From Hyphomicrobiales bacterium (GTDB lineage: Bacteria; Pseudomonadota; Alphaproteobacteria; Rhizobiales; JAJFHC01): a stretch of 34,960 bases of DNA. Below are positions 9,665 through 17,726 of the stretch, piece after piece; position 1 is the stretch's first letter; each line of letters begins with the position of its first letter. The stretch spans positions 1 to 34,960 of the forward strand of contig JAJFHC010000212.1 of the NCBI GenBank assembly GCA_021775835.1, given 5' to 3'. Below the pieces are notes generated by a model. It was not told the origin of the DNA. It did not search any database and saw nothing but the letters and a program-made list of their open reading frames with translations. The position numbers were made by a program, and so were the translations under genes.

Positions 9665-11173
9665 ATGGAACAAGACGGCACAATTTTTCTGGGAAAGAGT
9701 GTAAAGCCCGAAACACTGAACCTCAAACTGGCAAACAGACATGGCCTCGTTGCCGGCGCAACGGGCACAGGCAAGACGGTTACACTTCAGATTCTTGCTG
9801 AAGGATTTTCCAAGGCGGGAGTTCCGGTATTCGCTGCCGATGTTAAGGGCGATCTGTCTGGGATCGCTGCTGCCGGCGTTACCAAGTCGTTCCTCACCGA
9901 ACGGGCAAAACAGATCGACTTCAGCGACGATTACGAGTTTGAAGCCTTTCCGGTGATCTTCTGGGATCTGTTCGGCAAGCAGGGACACCCGATCCGCACC
10001 ACCATAAGCGAGATGGGCCCTTTGCTTCTCGCTCGCCTGCTCGGCTTAAACGAAACTCAGGAAGGTGTGCTCAACATAGCCTTTCGGCTGGCCGACGAAG
10101 AAGGTCTTGCCATCCTGGACCTGAAGGATCTCAGGGCTCTTCTGGTTCACGTCTCAGAAAAGGCCAAGGAACTGACGGCTGAATATGGCAACGTTTCCAA
10201 GCAGTCGGTCGGTGCCATTCAGCGCCGCCTGCTGACGTTGGAAGAGCAGGGGGCCGATTTCTTTTTCGGTGAACCTGCCCTTGATATTTCCGATCTCATG
10301 CGCACCACCCGGAGCGGTCAGGGCTATATCAACATCTTGGCGGCGGACAAGCTGATGATGTCGCCGCAGCTCTACGCGACATTTCTGTTGTGGTTGCTCT
10401 CGGAGCTGTTTGAAGAACTGCCCGAGGTTGGCGATCCCGACAAACCGAAGCTCGTGTTCTTTTTCGATGAAGCCCATCTGCTGTTTGACGAAGCTCCCAA
10501 GGCGTTGCTGCGAAAGGTTGAGCAGGTCGTGCGCCTGATCAGGTCGAAAGGGGTGGGCGTCTATTTTGTGACGCAGAACCCACTCGATGTTCCCGACACG
10601 GTTCTGGGACAGTTGGGTAACCGCGTCCAGCACGCGTTGCGCGCATTCACACCGCGCGACCAGAAGGCCGTCAAGGCAGCCGCCGATACATTTCGTCCGA
10701 ACAAGGAATTCGACGCCTTCCGGACCATCACCGAACTGGGGGTTGGCGAGGCTCTGGTCTCCACACTTGAAAAGAAGGGTCGCCCGTCGGTCGTACAGCG
10801 CACCCTGATCCGGCCACCGTCATCCAGGCTCGGGCCGCTCAAGAAGGCCGAGCGCAAGGAAGTGATTTCCAAGAGCCCGGTTTCGGGCCTCTACGATGAG
10901 CTGAAAGATCGCGAGTCCGCGTATGAAATCCTGAAGAAGCGCACAGCAAAAAAAGCCAAGGCCGAAGAAAAGCAACGTGAGATCGAGAAAGAGCAGAAGG
11001 AGGCCCGCCGCCGCAGGGTCACTGTCCCGAAGCCGCCAGCGCGCAAGAGGACGACACGCAAGCGTCAGTCCACGGTTGAGACTTTTGCCAAGTCCATCGC
11101 CCGCAGTGTCGGCAGCCAGATCGGCCGCGCCCTGATGCGGGGCATCCTGGGCACGATCAAAAAGGGGTTTTGA
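9665..11173 (+). CDS. YjgR/DUF853 family HerA-like ATPase
   Basis: This 502-residue protein of the HerA/FtsK superfamily has Walker A GATGTGKT at residues 31-38, Walker B VFFFDEAH at 264-271, and a sensor region [24 protein letters not shown] near 305-330. It ends in a lysine/arginine-rich segment from about residue 420 ([21 protein letters not shown]) likely to form a coiled coil, then a basic tail. The length is normal for DUF853/YjgR proteins. No NurA-type nuclease gene is adjacent, so the usual HerA-NurA pairing is absent. The cellular role of YjgR-type ATPases is unresolved. Confidence 0.9.
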   Translation: MEQDGTIFLGKSVKPETLNLKLANRHGLVAGATGTGKTVTLQILAEGFSKAGVPVFAADVKGDLSGIAAAGVTKSFLTERAKQIDFSDDYEFEAFPVIFWDLFGKQGHPIRTTISEMGPLLLARLLGLNETQEGVLNIAFRLADEEGLAILDLKDLRALLVHVSEKAKELTAEYGNVSKQSVGAIQRRLLTLEEQGADFFFGEPALDISDLMRTTRSGQGYINILAADKLMMSPQLYATFLLWLLSELFEELPEVGDPDKPKLVFFFDEAHLLFDEAPKALLRKVEQVVRLIRSKGVGVYFVTQNPLDVPDTVLGQLGNRVQHALRAFTPRDQKAVKAAADTFRPNKEFDAFRTITELGVGEALVSTLEKKGRPSVVQRTLIRPPSSRLGPLKKAERKEVISKSPVSGLYDELKDRESAYEILKKRTAKKAKAEEKQREIEKEQKEARRRRVTVPKPPARKRTTRKRQSTVETFAKSIARSVGSQIGRALMRGILGTIKKGF

Positions 11174-11252
11174 AAACGAGCCGTCATCTTTGCCGGAGGC
11201 GAAGATCCACTCGCCGTTGCAGTTTGCAACAGCCGCGGGAATGGGCTCGTAT

Positions 11253-11280
11253 TCTCGCATCTCGCATCTCGCATCTCGCT
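11253..11280. repeat. Short tandem repeat, TCTCGCA x 4 (last copy variant)
   Basis: Three exact copies of the 7-mer TCTCGCA (11253-11259, 11260-11266, 11267-11273) are followed by one copy ending in T instead of A (11274-11280). They lie in the 200-base gap after the YjgR-like gene and before its terminator. No promoter context is visible. Confidence 0.85.
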
Positions 11281-11322
11281 CGAACGAGAATGGCTGTATT
11301 GGAATTGTCCATAGTCCAAACA

Positions 11323-11352
11323 AAAAAGCCGGAGCGTGAGCCCCGGCTTTTT
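11323..11352. terminator. Bidirectional rho-independent terminator
   Basis: Perfect 10-base arms AAAAAGCCGG (11323-11332) and CCGGCTTTTT (11343-11352) enclose a 10-base loop, with A-run and T-run at the two ends. It lies between the convergent YjgR-like ATPase and urate-oxidase-N-like genes and can serve both. Confidence 0.9.
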
Positions 11353-11376
11353 CTGTGTCGAAAGTCCTGTTTCAAA

Positions 11377-11985
11377 TCAGGTGAAGCCGCCGTTCTGGGC
11401 AGCCACCATGCAGAACAGCATGGGGATCGAAAGCAAGGTGTTGGTGCGCGAGAACAGCATGGCGGTGCGTGCAGCAGCAGCTTTCTCGTCCGCGCCGACC
11501 TCGACCATCCCCAGAGCCTTCTTCTGGTTAGGCCAGATCACGAACCACACATTGTACCACATGATCGCGCCCATCCACATGCCAAGGCCGATCGGTGTGC
11601 TGGCCCCGCCATCCATCAGACCGATGGTAATGGCCTCGAGCAGATAGCCGTTGAGACCCGCGAGGATGATGCCGGTGGCGATGGTCGCCATGGCGCCCCA
11701 GCGGAACCACCACAGAGCCGCCGGCGCGATGACCTTGCCGATAGCCGGTTTCTGGTCGTCGGGAATGTTCGGCATGTTGGGGATCTGCACAAAATTGAAA
11801 TACCACAGCAGGCCGATCCACATCACGCCACTCAACACGTGGAACCAGCGGAATAGGAAGCTGAACCAGGGGCCGGACAACTCGAAGCCGGCACCGTTGC
11901 CCAGCCGGACGACGATGAACAGAATGAGGGTCAGAACGATACCTGCAATTACCGTCGACCTCAGATTGGATAGTACAGCAGCCAT
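11377..11985 (-). CDS. Short urate hydroxylase N-domain-like membrane protein
   Basis: This protein of about 202 residues has around five membrane segments. It matches the membrane part of PuuD-type urate oxidase (PF06181), including FRWFHVLSGVMWIGLLWYFN and the WYNVWFVIWPNQKKAL block. Full PuuD enzymes are about 400 residues and end in a cytochrome c domain with CxxCH. Here there is no CxxCH and the protein stops after the membrane domain. Start chosen at ATG 11985, with GGGAGA five bases upstream. The 28 extra residues of the longer frame are unconserved. No purine-degradation genes are near, so a urate role is only one possibility. Histidines in the segments could bind haem. Confidence 0.72.
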   Translation of the reverse strand: MAAVLSNLRSTVIAGIVLTLILFIVVRLGNGAGFELSGPWFSFLFRWFHVLSGVMWIGLLWYFNFVQIPNMPNIPDDQKPAIGKVIAPAALWWFRWGAMATIATGIILAGLNGYLLEAITIGLMDGGASTPIGLGMWMGAIMWYNVWFVIWPNQKKALGMVEVGADEKAAAARTAMLFSRTNTLLSIPMLFCMVAAQNGGFT

Positions 11986-12181
11986 AATAGTCTCCCTATG
12001 TGCCCAATGGAGATTGCCTTGCCGCCAGGCGAAACCGCATCCCTTTACGCCCGGGTATGTCCGCGGCAATCAATCTACCCGCCTAGGAGACTTCTACTTT
12101 AGTCGGTGTTGAAGCGCAACGGTTCTGATGTGTAGCCGAGGCGCGCCTGAACGTCGGAAACGGCTGGAAACTTGGGCAATC

Positions 12182-12604
12182 TCAGCCGTCGGGACCGGTG
12201 GGTCCGGTGTCCGGCGGCCCCTTCAATTCGATGGTATTGCCGTCGGGGTCATCCAGATAAAGCGACGGTCCATAGCCATCCGCGCCGTACCGGGTGGCCG
12301 CTTCCGAGGATTCGAGACCAAACGACGTCAGGTGTTTTCGAATCTGATCTTCGTCAAAAGGGGCGATCTTGATGGCGAAGTGTTCCATGTTGGCGCTACC
12401 CGGTTCCTGATCGCCAGCCGGCACCAGGTCGATCAGCGACGATCCGGCACGCATCTGCACCAGACCTATGGAGTCGACCCGCCGTTCTTCCGCCGCACCG
12501 ATGACATCACGATAGAAAGCAATCGAGCGCTCGACATCTGCGACCGTTAGAACGACATGGTCGAGTCCGCCCAGGGCAAATGGTGGTGGTCCAGCGTGCG
12601 TCAC
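12182..12604 (-). CDS. VOC (glyoxalase/dioxygenase) superfamily protein
   Basis: This protein of 140 residues has the paired beta-alpha-beta-beta-beta modules of the vicinal-oxygen-chelate fold: LDHVVLTVADVERSIAFYRDVIG at the start and LYLDDPDGNTIELKG at the end. Likely metal ligands are the His of LDHVV, the His of MEHFAIK and the Glu of NTIELKG. The start is GTG at 12604 with CAGGAG upstream. It overlaps the stop of the isochorismatase-like gene by four bases (GTGA). It is the last gene of the five-gene minus-strand run. VOC proteins cover many reactions, and the substrate cannot be named here. Confidence 0.85.
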   Translation of the reverse strand: MTHAGPPPFALGGLDHVVLTVADVERSIAFYRDVIGAAEERRVDSIGLVQMRAGSSLIDLVPAGDQEPGSANMEHFAIKIAPFDEDQIRKHLTSFGLESSEAATRYGADGYGPSLYLDDPDGNTIELKGPPDTGPTGPDG

Positions 12605-13194
12605 TTCTCGCTCTCCTGTTGAACGTCTTCGGTTGCGTGTTGAGTGAACACCGGACCTGACTTGTTGAACCACTGCAGAATGATCGTTTCGGTATTGGTC
12701 GTTTCGACACCTGAGTTTTTCATCCGGTCAAGAGCAATATCCCGGCTGGCATCCCGTCTTGATGCCACCGCATCAGCGGCAACGATGACGCGAAATCCCG
12801 CAGCAGACATTTCAATCGCCGTCTGGGCAACACAAACATGAGCCTCGATTCCGGCGATAATGATTGTGCTCCGGCCATCATTTCGTTTGGCCGTGAAGTG
12901 TTCCTGCAGATGACTGTCGGCAAAACAGGAAAAATGCACCTTGTCGATAATCTGCGCACTTTGTGCCTTGGCGGATAGTCCGGCCACGGTCCGGCCCAGG
13001 CCGGCGGGATACTGTTCGGTCACGACAGAGGGGATACCCAGCATGGCCGCCGCGTTCAGCAGCGTTCCGCACTTTTCCGTAATGGCATCGGCGTCGGTCA
13101 TCGACGGCAAGAGTTTTTCCTGCATATCGACCACCAGCAACTGCGATGTCCCGCCATCGATCAGGCGTGGAGATTTTCTGTGTTGTTCACTCAG
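12601..13194 (-). CDS. Isochorismatase-family cysteine hydrolase (probable CTG start)
   Basis: With the start used here the protein has 197 residues. The family catalytic triad is D23 (LLVVDMQ), K85 (IIDKVHF) and C121 (EAHVCVAQT, with the cis-peptide region before it). No ATG, GTG or TTG has a ribosome site ahead of the first strand. The first TTG (13140) would begin inside that strand. A CTG at 13194 has a perfect GGAGG seven bases upstream, and its 18 extra codons look natural (SEQHRKSPRLIDGGTSQ). It follows the oligopeptidase B stop by two bases and overlaps the VOC start. Amides or nicotinamide-like compounds are usual substrates, but the substrate here is unknown. Confidence 0.85.
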   Translation of the reverse strand: MSEQHRKSPRLIDGGTSQLLVVDMQEKLLPSMTDADAITEKCGTLLNAAAMLGIPSVVTEQYPAGLGRTVAGLSAKAQSAQIIDKVHFSCFADSHLQEHFTAKRNDGRSTIIIAGIEAHVCVAQTAIEMSAAGFRVIVAADAVASRRDASRDIALDRMKNSGVETTNTETIILQWFNKSGPVFTQHATEDVQQESEK

Positions 13195-13196
13195 CG

Positions 13197-15314
13197 CTAC
13201 GCCTCCGCCTTGCCGGTTATCTTCAATGCGAAGGCGTAGTTTAATGCGACTTCCTTCAAACGGTCAAAGCGTCCCGACGCGCCGGCATGCCCGGCTTCCA
13301 TGTTGGTCTTGAGCAACAAAAGATTGTTGTCGGTCTTGACCTCGCGTAGCCGTGCTACCCATTTGGCCGGTTCCCAGTAAGTAACCCGTGGATCGGCAAG
13401 CCCGGCGACTGCCAGGATATGGGGATAAGCCTGTGGGCTGACATTGTCATAGGGAGAGTAACCTGCGATCGTCTCGTAAGCCTGTTGGTCCTCAATCGGG
13501 TTGCCCCATTCCGGCCACTCCGGAGGTGTCAGGGGCAGCGTCTCATCAAGCATGGTCGTGAGGACGTCGACGAAGGGCACCTCTGCCAGAATGCCCCGGA
13601 AGAGATCAGGGGCCAGGTTGGCGACTGCACCCATGAGCAGTCCGCCGGCGCTGCCGCCGTGGGCGACAACATTTCCCGTCGAGGTGAATTTCTCGGCGGC
13701 GAGGAACTCTCCCGCCGCAATGAAATCCCGGAATGTATTCTCCTTGTGCTCCCGGCGCCCGAGACGGTACCAGCGGTAACCCTTGTCCTTGCCACCGCGG
13801 ATATGGGCAACGGCATAAACGAAACCGCGGTCCACCAGACTGAGACACGTTGTCGAGAAGGAAGCCGGAATGCTGATCCCGTAGGATCCGTAGCCGTAGA
13901 GCAGCAAAGGCGCTGTGCCATCAAGGGGCGTGTCTTTTCTGTAGAGCAGTGTGACCGGCACGCTTTCGCCATCATCCGCCGGAGCATAGACACGCCGCGT
14001 TACGTAATCCGAAGGTTCGTGGCCGCTGGGAACTTCCTGGGTTTTTCGCAAGGTCCGCTGCCGGGAAACGATGTCATAATCGTAGACCTGACTGGGGGTC
14101 GTCATCGAGCTGTAGGAAAACCGAAGTGTCCTGGTGTCGTACTCATACCCTTCGGAAAGGCCTAACTGATACGCTTCCTCATCGAACGCGATCGCGTGCT
14201 CGTCCCCGGTTTGGCAGTCGGTGATGATCAGCCTGGGAAGACCGTCTTCCCGTTCAAGACGCACCAGATGATTTCGGTAGGCCGACAGTGAGAGAATAAG
14301 GCGTCCGGTCTTGTGAGGGACCAGGTCTTGCCAGTTCCGGCGTTCCGGATCGCTGACCGGGGCCGTCATAATCTTGAAGTCTTCGGCGTCGTCGCAGTTG
14401 GTCAGGATGACGAAGCGGTCGCTCTGGTGTTCGACATCATATTCATGGCCGACCTCGCGCGCGCAGACCAGTCGCAGGGAGCCGTCGGGTTCATTGGCGT
14501 CGATCAGGCGGACTTCCGACGTCTGATGGTCGTGGCTTGAAACGACAATGAAGGAACCGCTCAGTGTTTTACCGATGCCCACGAAGAAGCCTGGGTCGGA
14601 TTCCTCATAGATCAGCACATCATCGCTTGAATCGGTGCCGATTCGATGGCGGTAAACTTTCGAAGGGCGGTGGTTTTCATCGACGCGCGTGTAAAACAGC
14701 GTGCTCGAATCCGCGCTCCAGACGCTCCCCCCGGTGGTGTCCTCTATGACGTCGCTGAGATTTTCGCCGCGCTCTATGTCTCGAACTTCAAGAGTGTAGA
14801 ATTCCGCCCCGCTCCTGTCCGTAGCATACGCCACCGTCTGATGATCGGGGCTGTGGGAAACGCCTCCCAGCTTGAAATAGGCCAGCCCTTCAGCCATCGC
14901 GTTGCCATCAAGCAGCACGGTTTCGCTGTTGGCGCCACCTTCTGGACCAATAGGTTGTCGGCAAAAGCGCGGATGTTGCCCGTCTTTCACATAACTGACG
15001 AAATAGGCGTAAGGTCCGTCCGGTGCCGGTACGGAAGAATCGTCCTCCTTTATCCGCGCCTTCATCTCCTGAAACAGGCTCTCCTGCAGATCCTGTGTGC
15101 CATCGAGTGTCTTTTGGGTGTAGGCATTCTCCGCTTCGAGGTGCTCACGAATATCGTCTGCAAGAACCGAGGCGTCCCGCATGACGTCCTGCCAGTTGTC
15201 AGCGCGCATCCACGCGTAAGGGTCGTTGCGTTTGATGCCGTGATGAAGATCGAAGCAGTCGACCTTCCGGGCGACGGGTGGAGAAAGCCTGTCGTCGGGG
15301 GAAGTGCGGTTCAT
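13197..15314 (-). CDS. ptrB: Oligopeptidase B (S9 prolyl oligopeptidase family)
   Basis: This 705-residue serine peptidase has an N-terminal beta-propeller (about residues 80-430) and a C-terminal alpha/beta-hydrolase domain. The catalytic triad is visible: S555 in GGSAGG, D641 in GLADPRV and H676 in EAGHAGASGR. The segments LLYGYGSYG and AHIRGGKDKGYRWY are typical of oligopeptidase B, which cuts short peptides after Lys or Arg in the cytoplasm. No signal peptide is visible. It starts nine bases after the msrB stop, with a poor ribosome site, suggesting translational coupling. Length is normal. Confidence 0.93.
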   Translation of the reverse strand: MNRTSPDDRLSPPVARKVDCFDLHHGIKRNDPYAWMRADNWQDVMRDASVLADDIREHLEAENAYTQKTLDGTQDLQESLFQEMKARIKEDDSSVPAPDGPYAYFVSYVKDGQHPRFCRQPIGPEGGANSETVLLDGNAMAEGLAYFKLGGVSHSPDHQTVAYATDRSGAEFYTLEVRDIERGENLSDVIEDTTGGSVWSADSSTLFYTRVDENHRPSKVYRHRIGTDSSDDVLIYEESDPGFFVGIGKTLSGSFIVVSSHDHQTSEVRLIDANEPDGSLRLVCAREVGHEYDVEHQSDRFVILTNCDDAEDFKIMTAPVSDPERRNWQDLVPHKTGRLILSLSAYRNHLVRLEREDGLPRLIITDCQTGDEHAIAFDEEAYQLGLSEGYEYDTRTLRFSYSSMTTPSQVYDYDIVSRQRTLRKTQEVPSGHEPSDYVTRRVYAPADDGESVPVTLLYRKDTPLDGTAPLLLYGYGSYGISIPASFSTTCLSLVDRGFVYAVAHIRGGKDKGYRWYRLGRREHKENTFRDFIAAGEFLAAEKFTSTGNVVAHGGSAGGLLMGAVANLAPDLFRGILAEVPFVDVLTTMLDETLPLTPPEWPEWGNPIEDQQAYETIAGYSPYDNVSPQAYPHILAVAGLADPRVTYWEPAKWVARLREVKTDNNLLLLKTNMEAGHAGASGRFDRLKEVALNYAFALKITGKAEA
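13202..13206 (-). promoter_or_regulatory. Ribosome binding site GGAGG deciding a CTG start
   Basis: On the minus strand GGAGG is followed by seven bases (CGTAGCG) and then CTG. It lies inside the last codons of the oligopeptidase B gene. This is the reason for starting the isochorismatase-like gene at 13194 rather than at the unsupported TTG 54 bases further on. Confidence 0.6.
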
Positions 15315-15323
15315 GCGCTGTGT

Positions 15324-15725
15324 TCAATCTTCTTCTGGTTTCATCGAAAGGGCATGGCCGTTCATGCAGTAACGCAGACCCGTCGGCTGTGGTCCGTCGG
15401 GAAAAACATGGCCCAGATGTGCATCGCAATCGGCACAGCGAACCTCTGTGCGTTTCATGAACAACTTGCGGTCCACGTGCTCCGAAACTGCGCTGTCGTC
15501 CAGTGGAGCGAAAAAGCTGGGCCACCCGGTACCGGAGTCAAATTTTGTTTCGGAGTCAAACAGGTCCTTACCGCAGCAGACGCAACTGTACATCCCGGAT
15601 TGCTTGGAATCCCAGTTTGGCCCGGTGAATGGTCGCTCGGTGCCGTGCTGGCGGGTTACGTGATACTGCATGTCGTCGAGTTGTTCACGCCACTCGTCGT
15701 CGGTCTTGGTAATTTTGACTGTCAT
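15324..15725 (-). CDS. msrB: Peptide-methionine (R)-S-oxide reductase MsrB
   Basis: This 133-residue enzyme reduces methionine-R-sulfoxide in proteins. The zinc-binding cysteine pairs are C48/C51 (CVCC) and C97/C100 (CADC). The catalytic cysteine is C120 in RYCMNG. GTGWPSF and GHVFPDGP are the expected fold signatures. The usual RYC-V/I-N-S is replaced by RYCMNGHAL, a mild variation. It has no signal peptide, so it is probably cytoplasmic. The ATG overlaps the stop of the MaoC-like gene by four bases. Thioredoxin-type recycling is inferred, not seen. Confidence 0.95.
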   Translation of the reverse strand: MTVKITKTDDEWREQLDDMQYHVTRQHGTERPFTGPNWDSKQSGMYSCVCCGKDLFDSETKFDSGTGWPSFFAPLDDSAVSEHVDRKLFMKRTEVRCADCDAHLGHVFPDGPQPTGLRYCMNGHALSMKPEED

Positions 15726-16192
15726 GATTGATCGCCTTCCTCAAAATATAGCGTAATCGTTTCGGCAACGAGAGCCGGGCGTTCCTGACCTTCGATCTCT
15801 ACCGTTACCGTGGTATGGGCCCGCAGGCTGGAATCATCGAGGACCGCCTTTGACAAATGAATCGAGCCTCTGACTCTCGAATCCACCGGTACCATGCTGA
15901 TGAACCGCAACTTGTCGGCACCATAGTTCAGCGCACGGGTAACGCTTTCGATGGTCATGATTTCCGACATGAAACCAGGCAACAGCGAAAGTGTAAGATA
16001 GCCATGTGCAATTGTTGTCATGTCAAGTTCTGAACGGGTGCGGGCGGGGTCGACGTGAATCCATTGATGGTCACCAGTCGCGTCGGCAAAGGCGTCGATC
16101 CGCTCTTGCGTGATTTGCAACCAGTCACTCTTGCCGATCAGGCTATCCTGCGCCGCAGCATAGTCTGCCAATGTTTGAAAGACCCTGGCCAT
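15722..16192 (-). CDS. MaoC-like (R)-specific enoyl-CoA hydratase
   Basis: This protein of 156 residues has a single hot-dog domain. The hydratase motif is clear: [19 protein letters not shown], carrying the catalytic Asp and His of (R)-hydratases, then [12 protein letters not shown]. It likely hydrates a 2-enoyl-CoA, for example linking beta-oxidation to polyhydroxyalkanoate or other acyl-CoA pools. The acyl length is not deducible. It is the first gene of the minus-strand run of five, and its stop overlaps the msrB start. The promoter must lie in the 334 bases shared with the divergent DUF2336 gene. Confidence 0.9.
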   Translation of the reverse strand: MARVFQTLADYAAAQDSLIGKSDWLQITQERIDAFADATGDHQWIHVDPARTRSELDMTTIAHGYLTLSLLPGFMSEIMTIESVTRALNYGADKLRFISMVPVDSRVRGSIHLSKAVLDDSSLRAHTTVTVEIEGQERPALVAETITLYFEEGDQS

Positions 16193-16526
16193 GTCTCCGA
16201 TCTCCTGATTTCAGCGGCCAAGAAAGCCGTGTTCGGTATTTTCTTCCGCCTGATATAGGACAAAACACCGCGCGCGCCTATGGTCCGGCGTTCTCTTTGT
16301 TGTTACGGCGACTGACCGGCGGGCGGCAAGGGTGGGAGGGCGCCGGGGGTGGCAAAATTTGAATCAAATTGTCTGAAAATTAGTCGACAATTTTATGTAA
16401 CTTTGAGTCAAGGTTTCGTATATTTTGAGTAAATGTAAGAAATATACAATTTTTACTCCGAGCTAAACGCAATATAACGATGTTGTTGCTATGTTGTCTG
16501 GGATATAAACCCCGAGTAGGTGGATC
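16193..16526. other. Divergent intergenic region with AT-rich inverted repeat
   Basis: This 334-base region lies between the MaoC-like (-) and DUF2336 (+) genes. Bases 16350-16500 are notably AT-rich compared with the genes. It contains GANTC sites (GAATC near 16360, GAGTC near 16405), two similar TTGAGT(C/A)AA words, and a perfect inverted repeat described separately. No convincing ORF or RNA gene is seen. Confidence 0.5.
16418..16447. promoter_or_regulatory. Inverted repeat GTATATTT-N14-AAATATAC, possible operator
   Basis: Perfect 8-base arms (16418-16425 and 16440-16447) with a 14-base spacer lie about 80 bases before the DUF2336 start. The centre-to-centre distance of about two helical turns suits binding by a dimeric regulator. 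The binding protein is unknown, and chance in AT-rich DNA is possible. Confidence 0.35.
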
Positions 16527-17726
16527 ATGGCAGAGTCGCAACAAGCAAAACCACGGAAAGCCATAGAAGGCGAAACCGTGCAGCCGGGTGAAAACGGCGG
16601 TTTGCGCGTGGTTGAAGCACAAGATGCAAAACCGCAGGGCCTGTTTGATGAGCAAACATTCCGGCAATTGTCCGATTTGTTGCTCTTGCCGCCAAACATG
16701 TTCCACCCCCACGAGCGTGCCTTTGCCATCGATGTCTTGCAATGTACGCTGTCGTCGGCACCGGCGGCCATTCGTCGGCAGCTGGCACAAAGACTTGCGA
16801 ATCTGGGTGATGTGGCCCCTGCGCTTGTGTCTCAACTGATTACCGATGACGATTTCGACGTCGCGGAACCCCTTCTCGAAGGTGAAACCTGCGGGACCTA
16901 TCGCGATATCAGAGATATCCTTTTCGCGCGTTGTCCGGACCGATCTCTCACTATCGCCAAGAGGAAGGTGTTGTCCTCCGAAATCGCCGCGCAGATTGTG
17001 GTAAATTCGACAAGTGATGTCGTTGTGGCCATGCTTGAAAATCACGGCGCGCAGTTGTCTGCCGCGGTCGTCAAATTGGCTTGCGAACGGGCCAAACAAG
17101 ATACGGAACTTTGTGAGCCGCTGCTGGTAAGGCCGGAGATGTATCCGGCCTGTGCACACGATCTATTCTGGATAGTCGGGCGCAACCTGCGTCTCTACAT
17201 CTTGGGCCGGTTCCTGGAAGATGCCAACATGGTTCGCCAGATCGTCGCGATGGGCAACACCGAAATGTTGTTGCCTGTAAAACGTGCGCGGCCTGTCGTT
17301 TACGATGTGGGCGTCTCGCAAGACAACGCCGGAACCATGGACAAGAATCGGCTTGATCAATTCGTCGACGCAGTTTCCAAGCAGGACCTCGATGCCGCCG
17401 CCAACGACCTTGCGGAAATCACCGGCGTCGCAGTCTGCACGGCAAACCGGATTGTCATGGATGACGGAGGTGATTCTCTTGTGGTTGCCATGAAGGCGGC
17501 TGGCGCGACGCGCGAGATTTTCACAGAAACGTGCGCCCAGTGGAGCAATCTTGATCGTTACGAATTCGATGAGCAGTCCGCCATCAATGATTTCGGGATT
17601 ATGTTTGATCGCTTGTCCCGCGGCCAGGCCGGTACGGCCCTGACATATTGGGACTGGCGCGAAACCGGACGTGGTCCATTCCAGCGTGCAGATAACGCCA
17701 AACCTGCCTGCAGTGCGGTTGCCTGA
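16527..17726 (+). CDS. DUF2336 domain-containing protein (first of two)
   Basis: This 399-residue, largely alpha-helical protein has the DUF2336 pattern of repeated short helices carrying 'xVAxxLLE' and 'DxVVxxMLENH' motifs. The family is almost confined to alphaproteobacteria, has HEAT-like helical repeats and no known activity. The first 35 residues are polar and low-complexity. No signal peptide or membrane helix is present. An AGGTGG site precedes the ATG. It is a single gene with an AT-rich upstream region. It is only distantly similar to the second DUF2336 protein at 31878-32996. A structural or scaffold role is a guess only. Confidence 0.8.
   Translation: MAESQQAKPRKAIEGETVQPGENGGLRVVEAQDAKPQGLFDEQTFRQLSDLLLLPPNMFHPHERAFAIDVLQCTLSSAPAAIRRQLAQRLANLGDVAPALVSQLITDDDFDVAEPLLEGETCGTYRDIRDILFARCPDRSLTIAKRKVLSSEIAAQIVVNSTSDVVVAMLENHGAQLSAAVVKLACERAKQDTELCEPLLVRPEMYPACAHDLFWIVGRNLRLYILGRFLEDANMVRQIVAMGNTEMLLPVKRARPVVYDVGVSQDNAGTMDKNRLDQFVDAVSKQDLDAAANDLAEITGVAVCTANRIVMDDGGDSLVVAMKAAGATREIFTETCAQWSNLDRYEFDEQSAINDFGIMFDRLSRGQAGTALTYWDWRETGRGPFQRADNAKPACSAVA

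Noticed and set aside
11240..11323. Apparent repetitive MRDAR-like peptides from frames crossing the heptamer repeat
   Set aside because: They arise from the TCTCGCA tandem repeat read in non-coding frames, lack ribosome sites and overlap the terminator.
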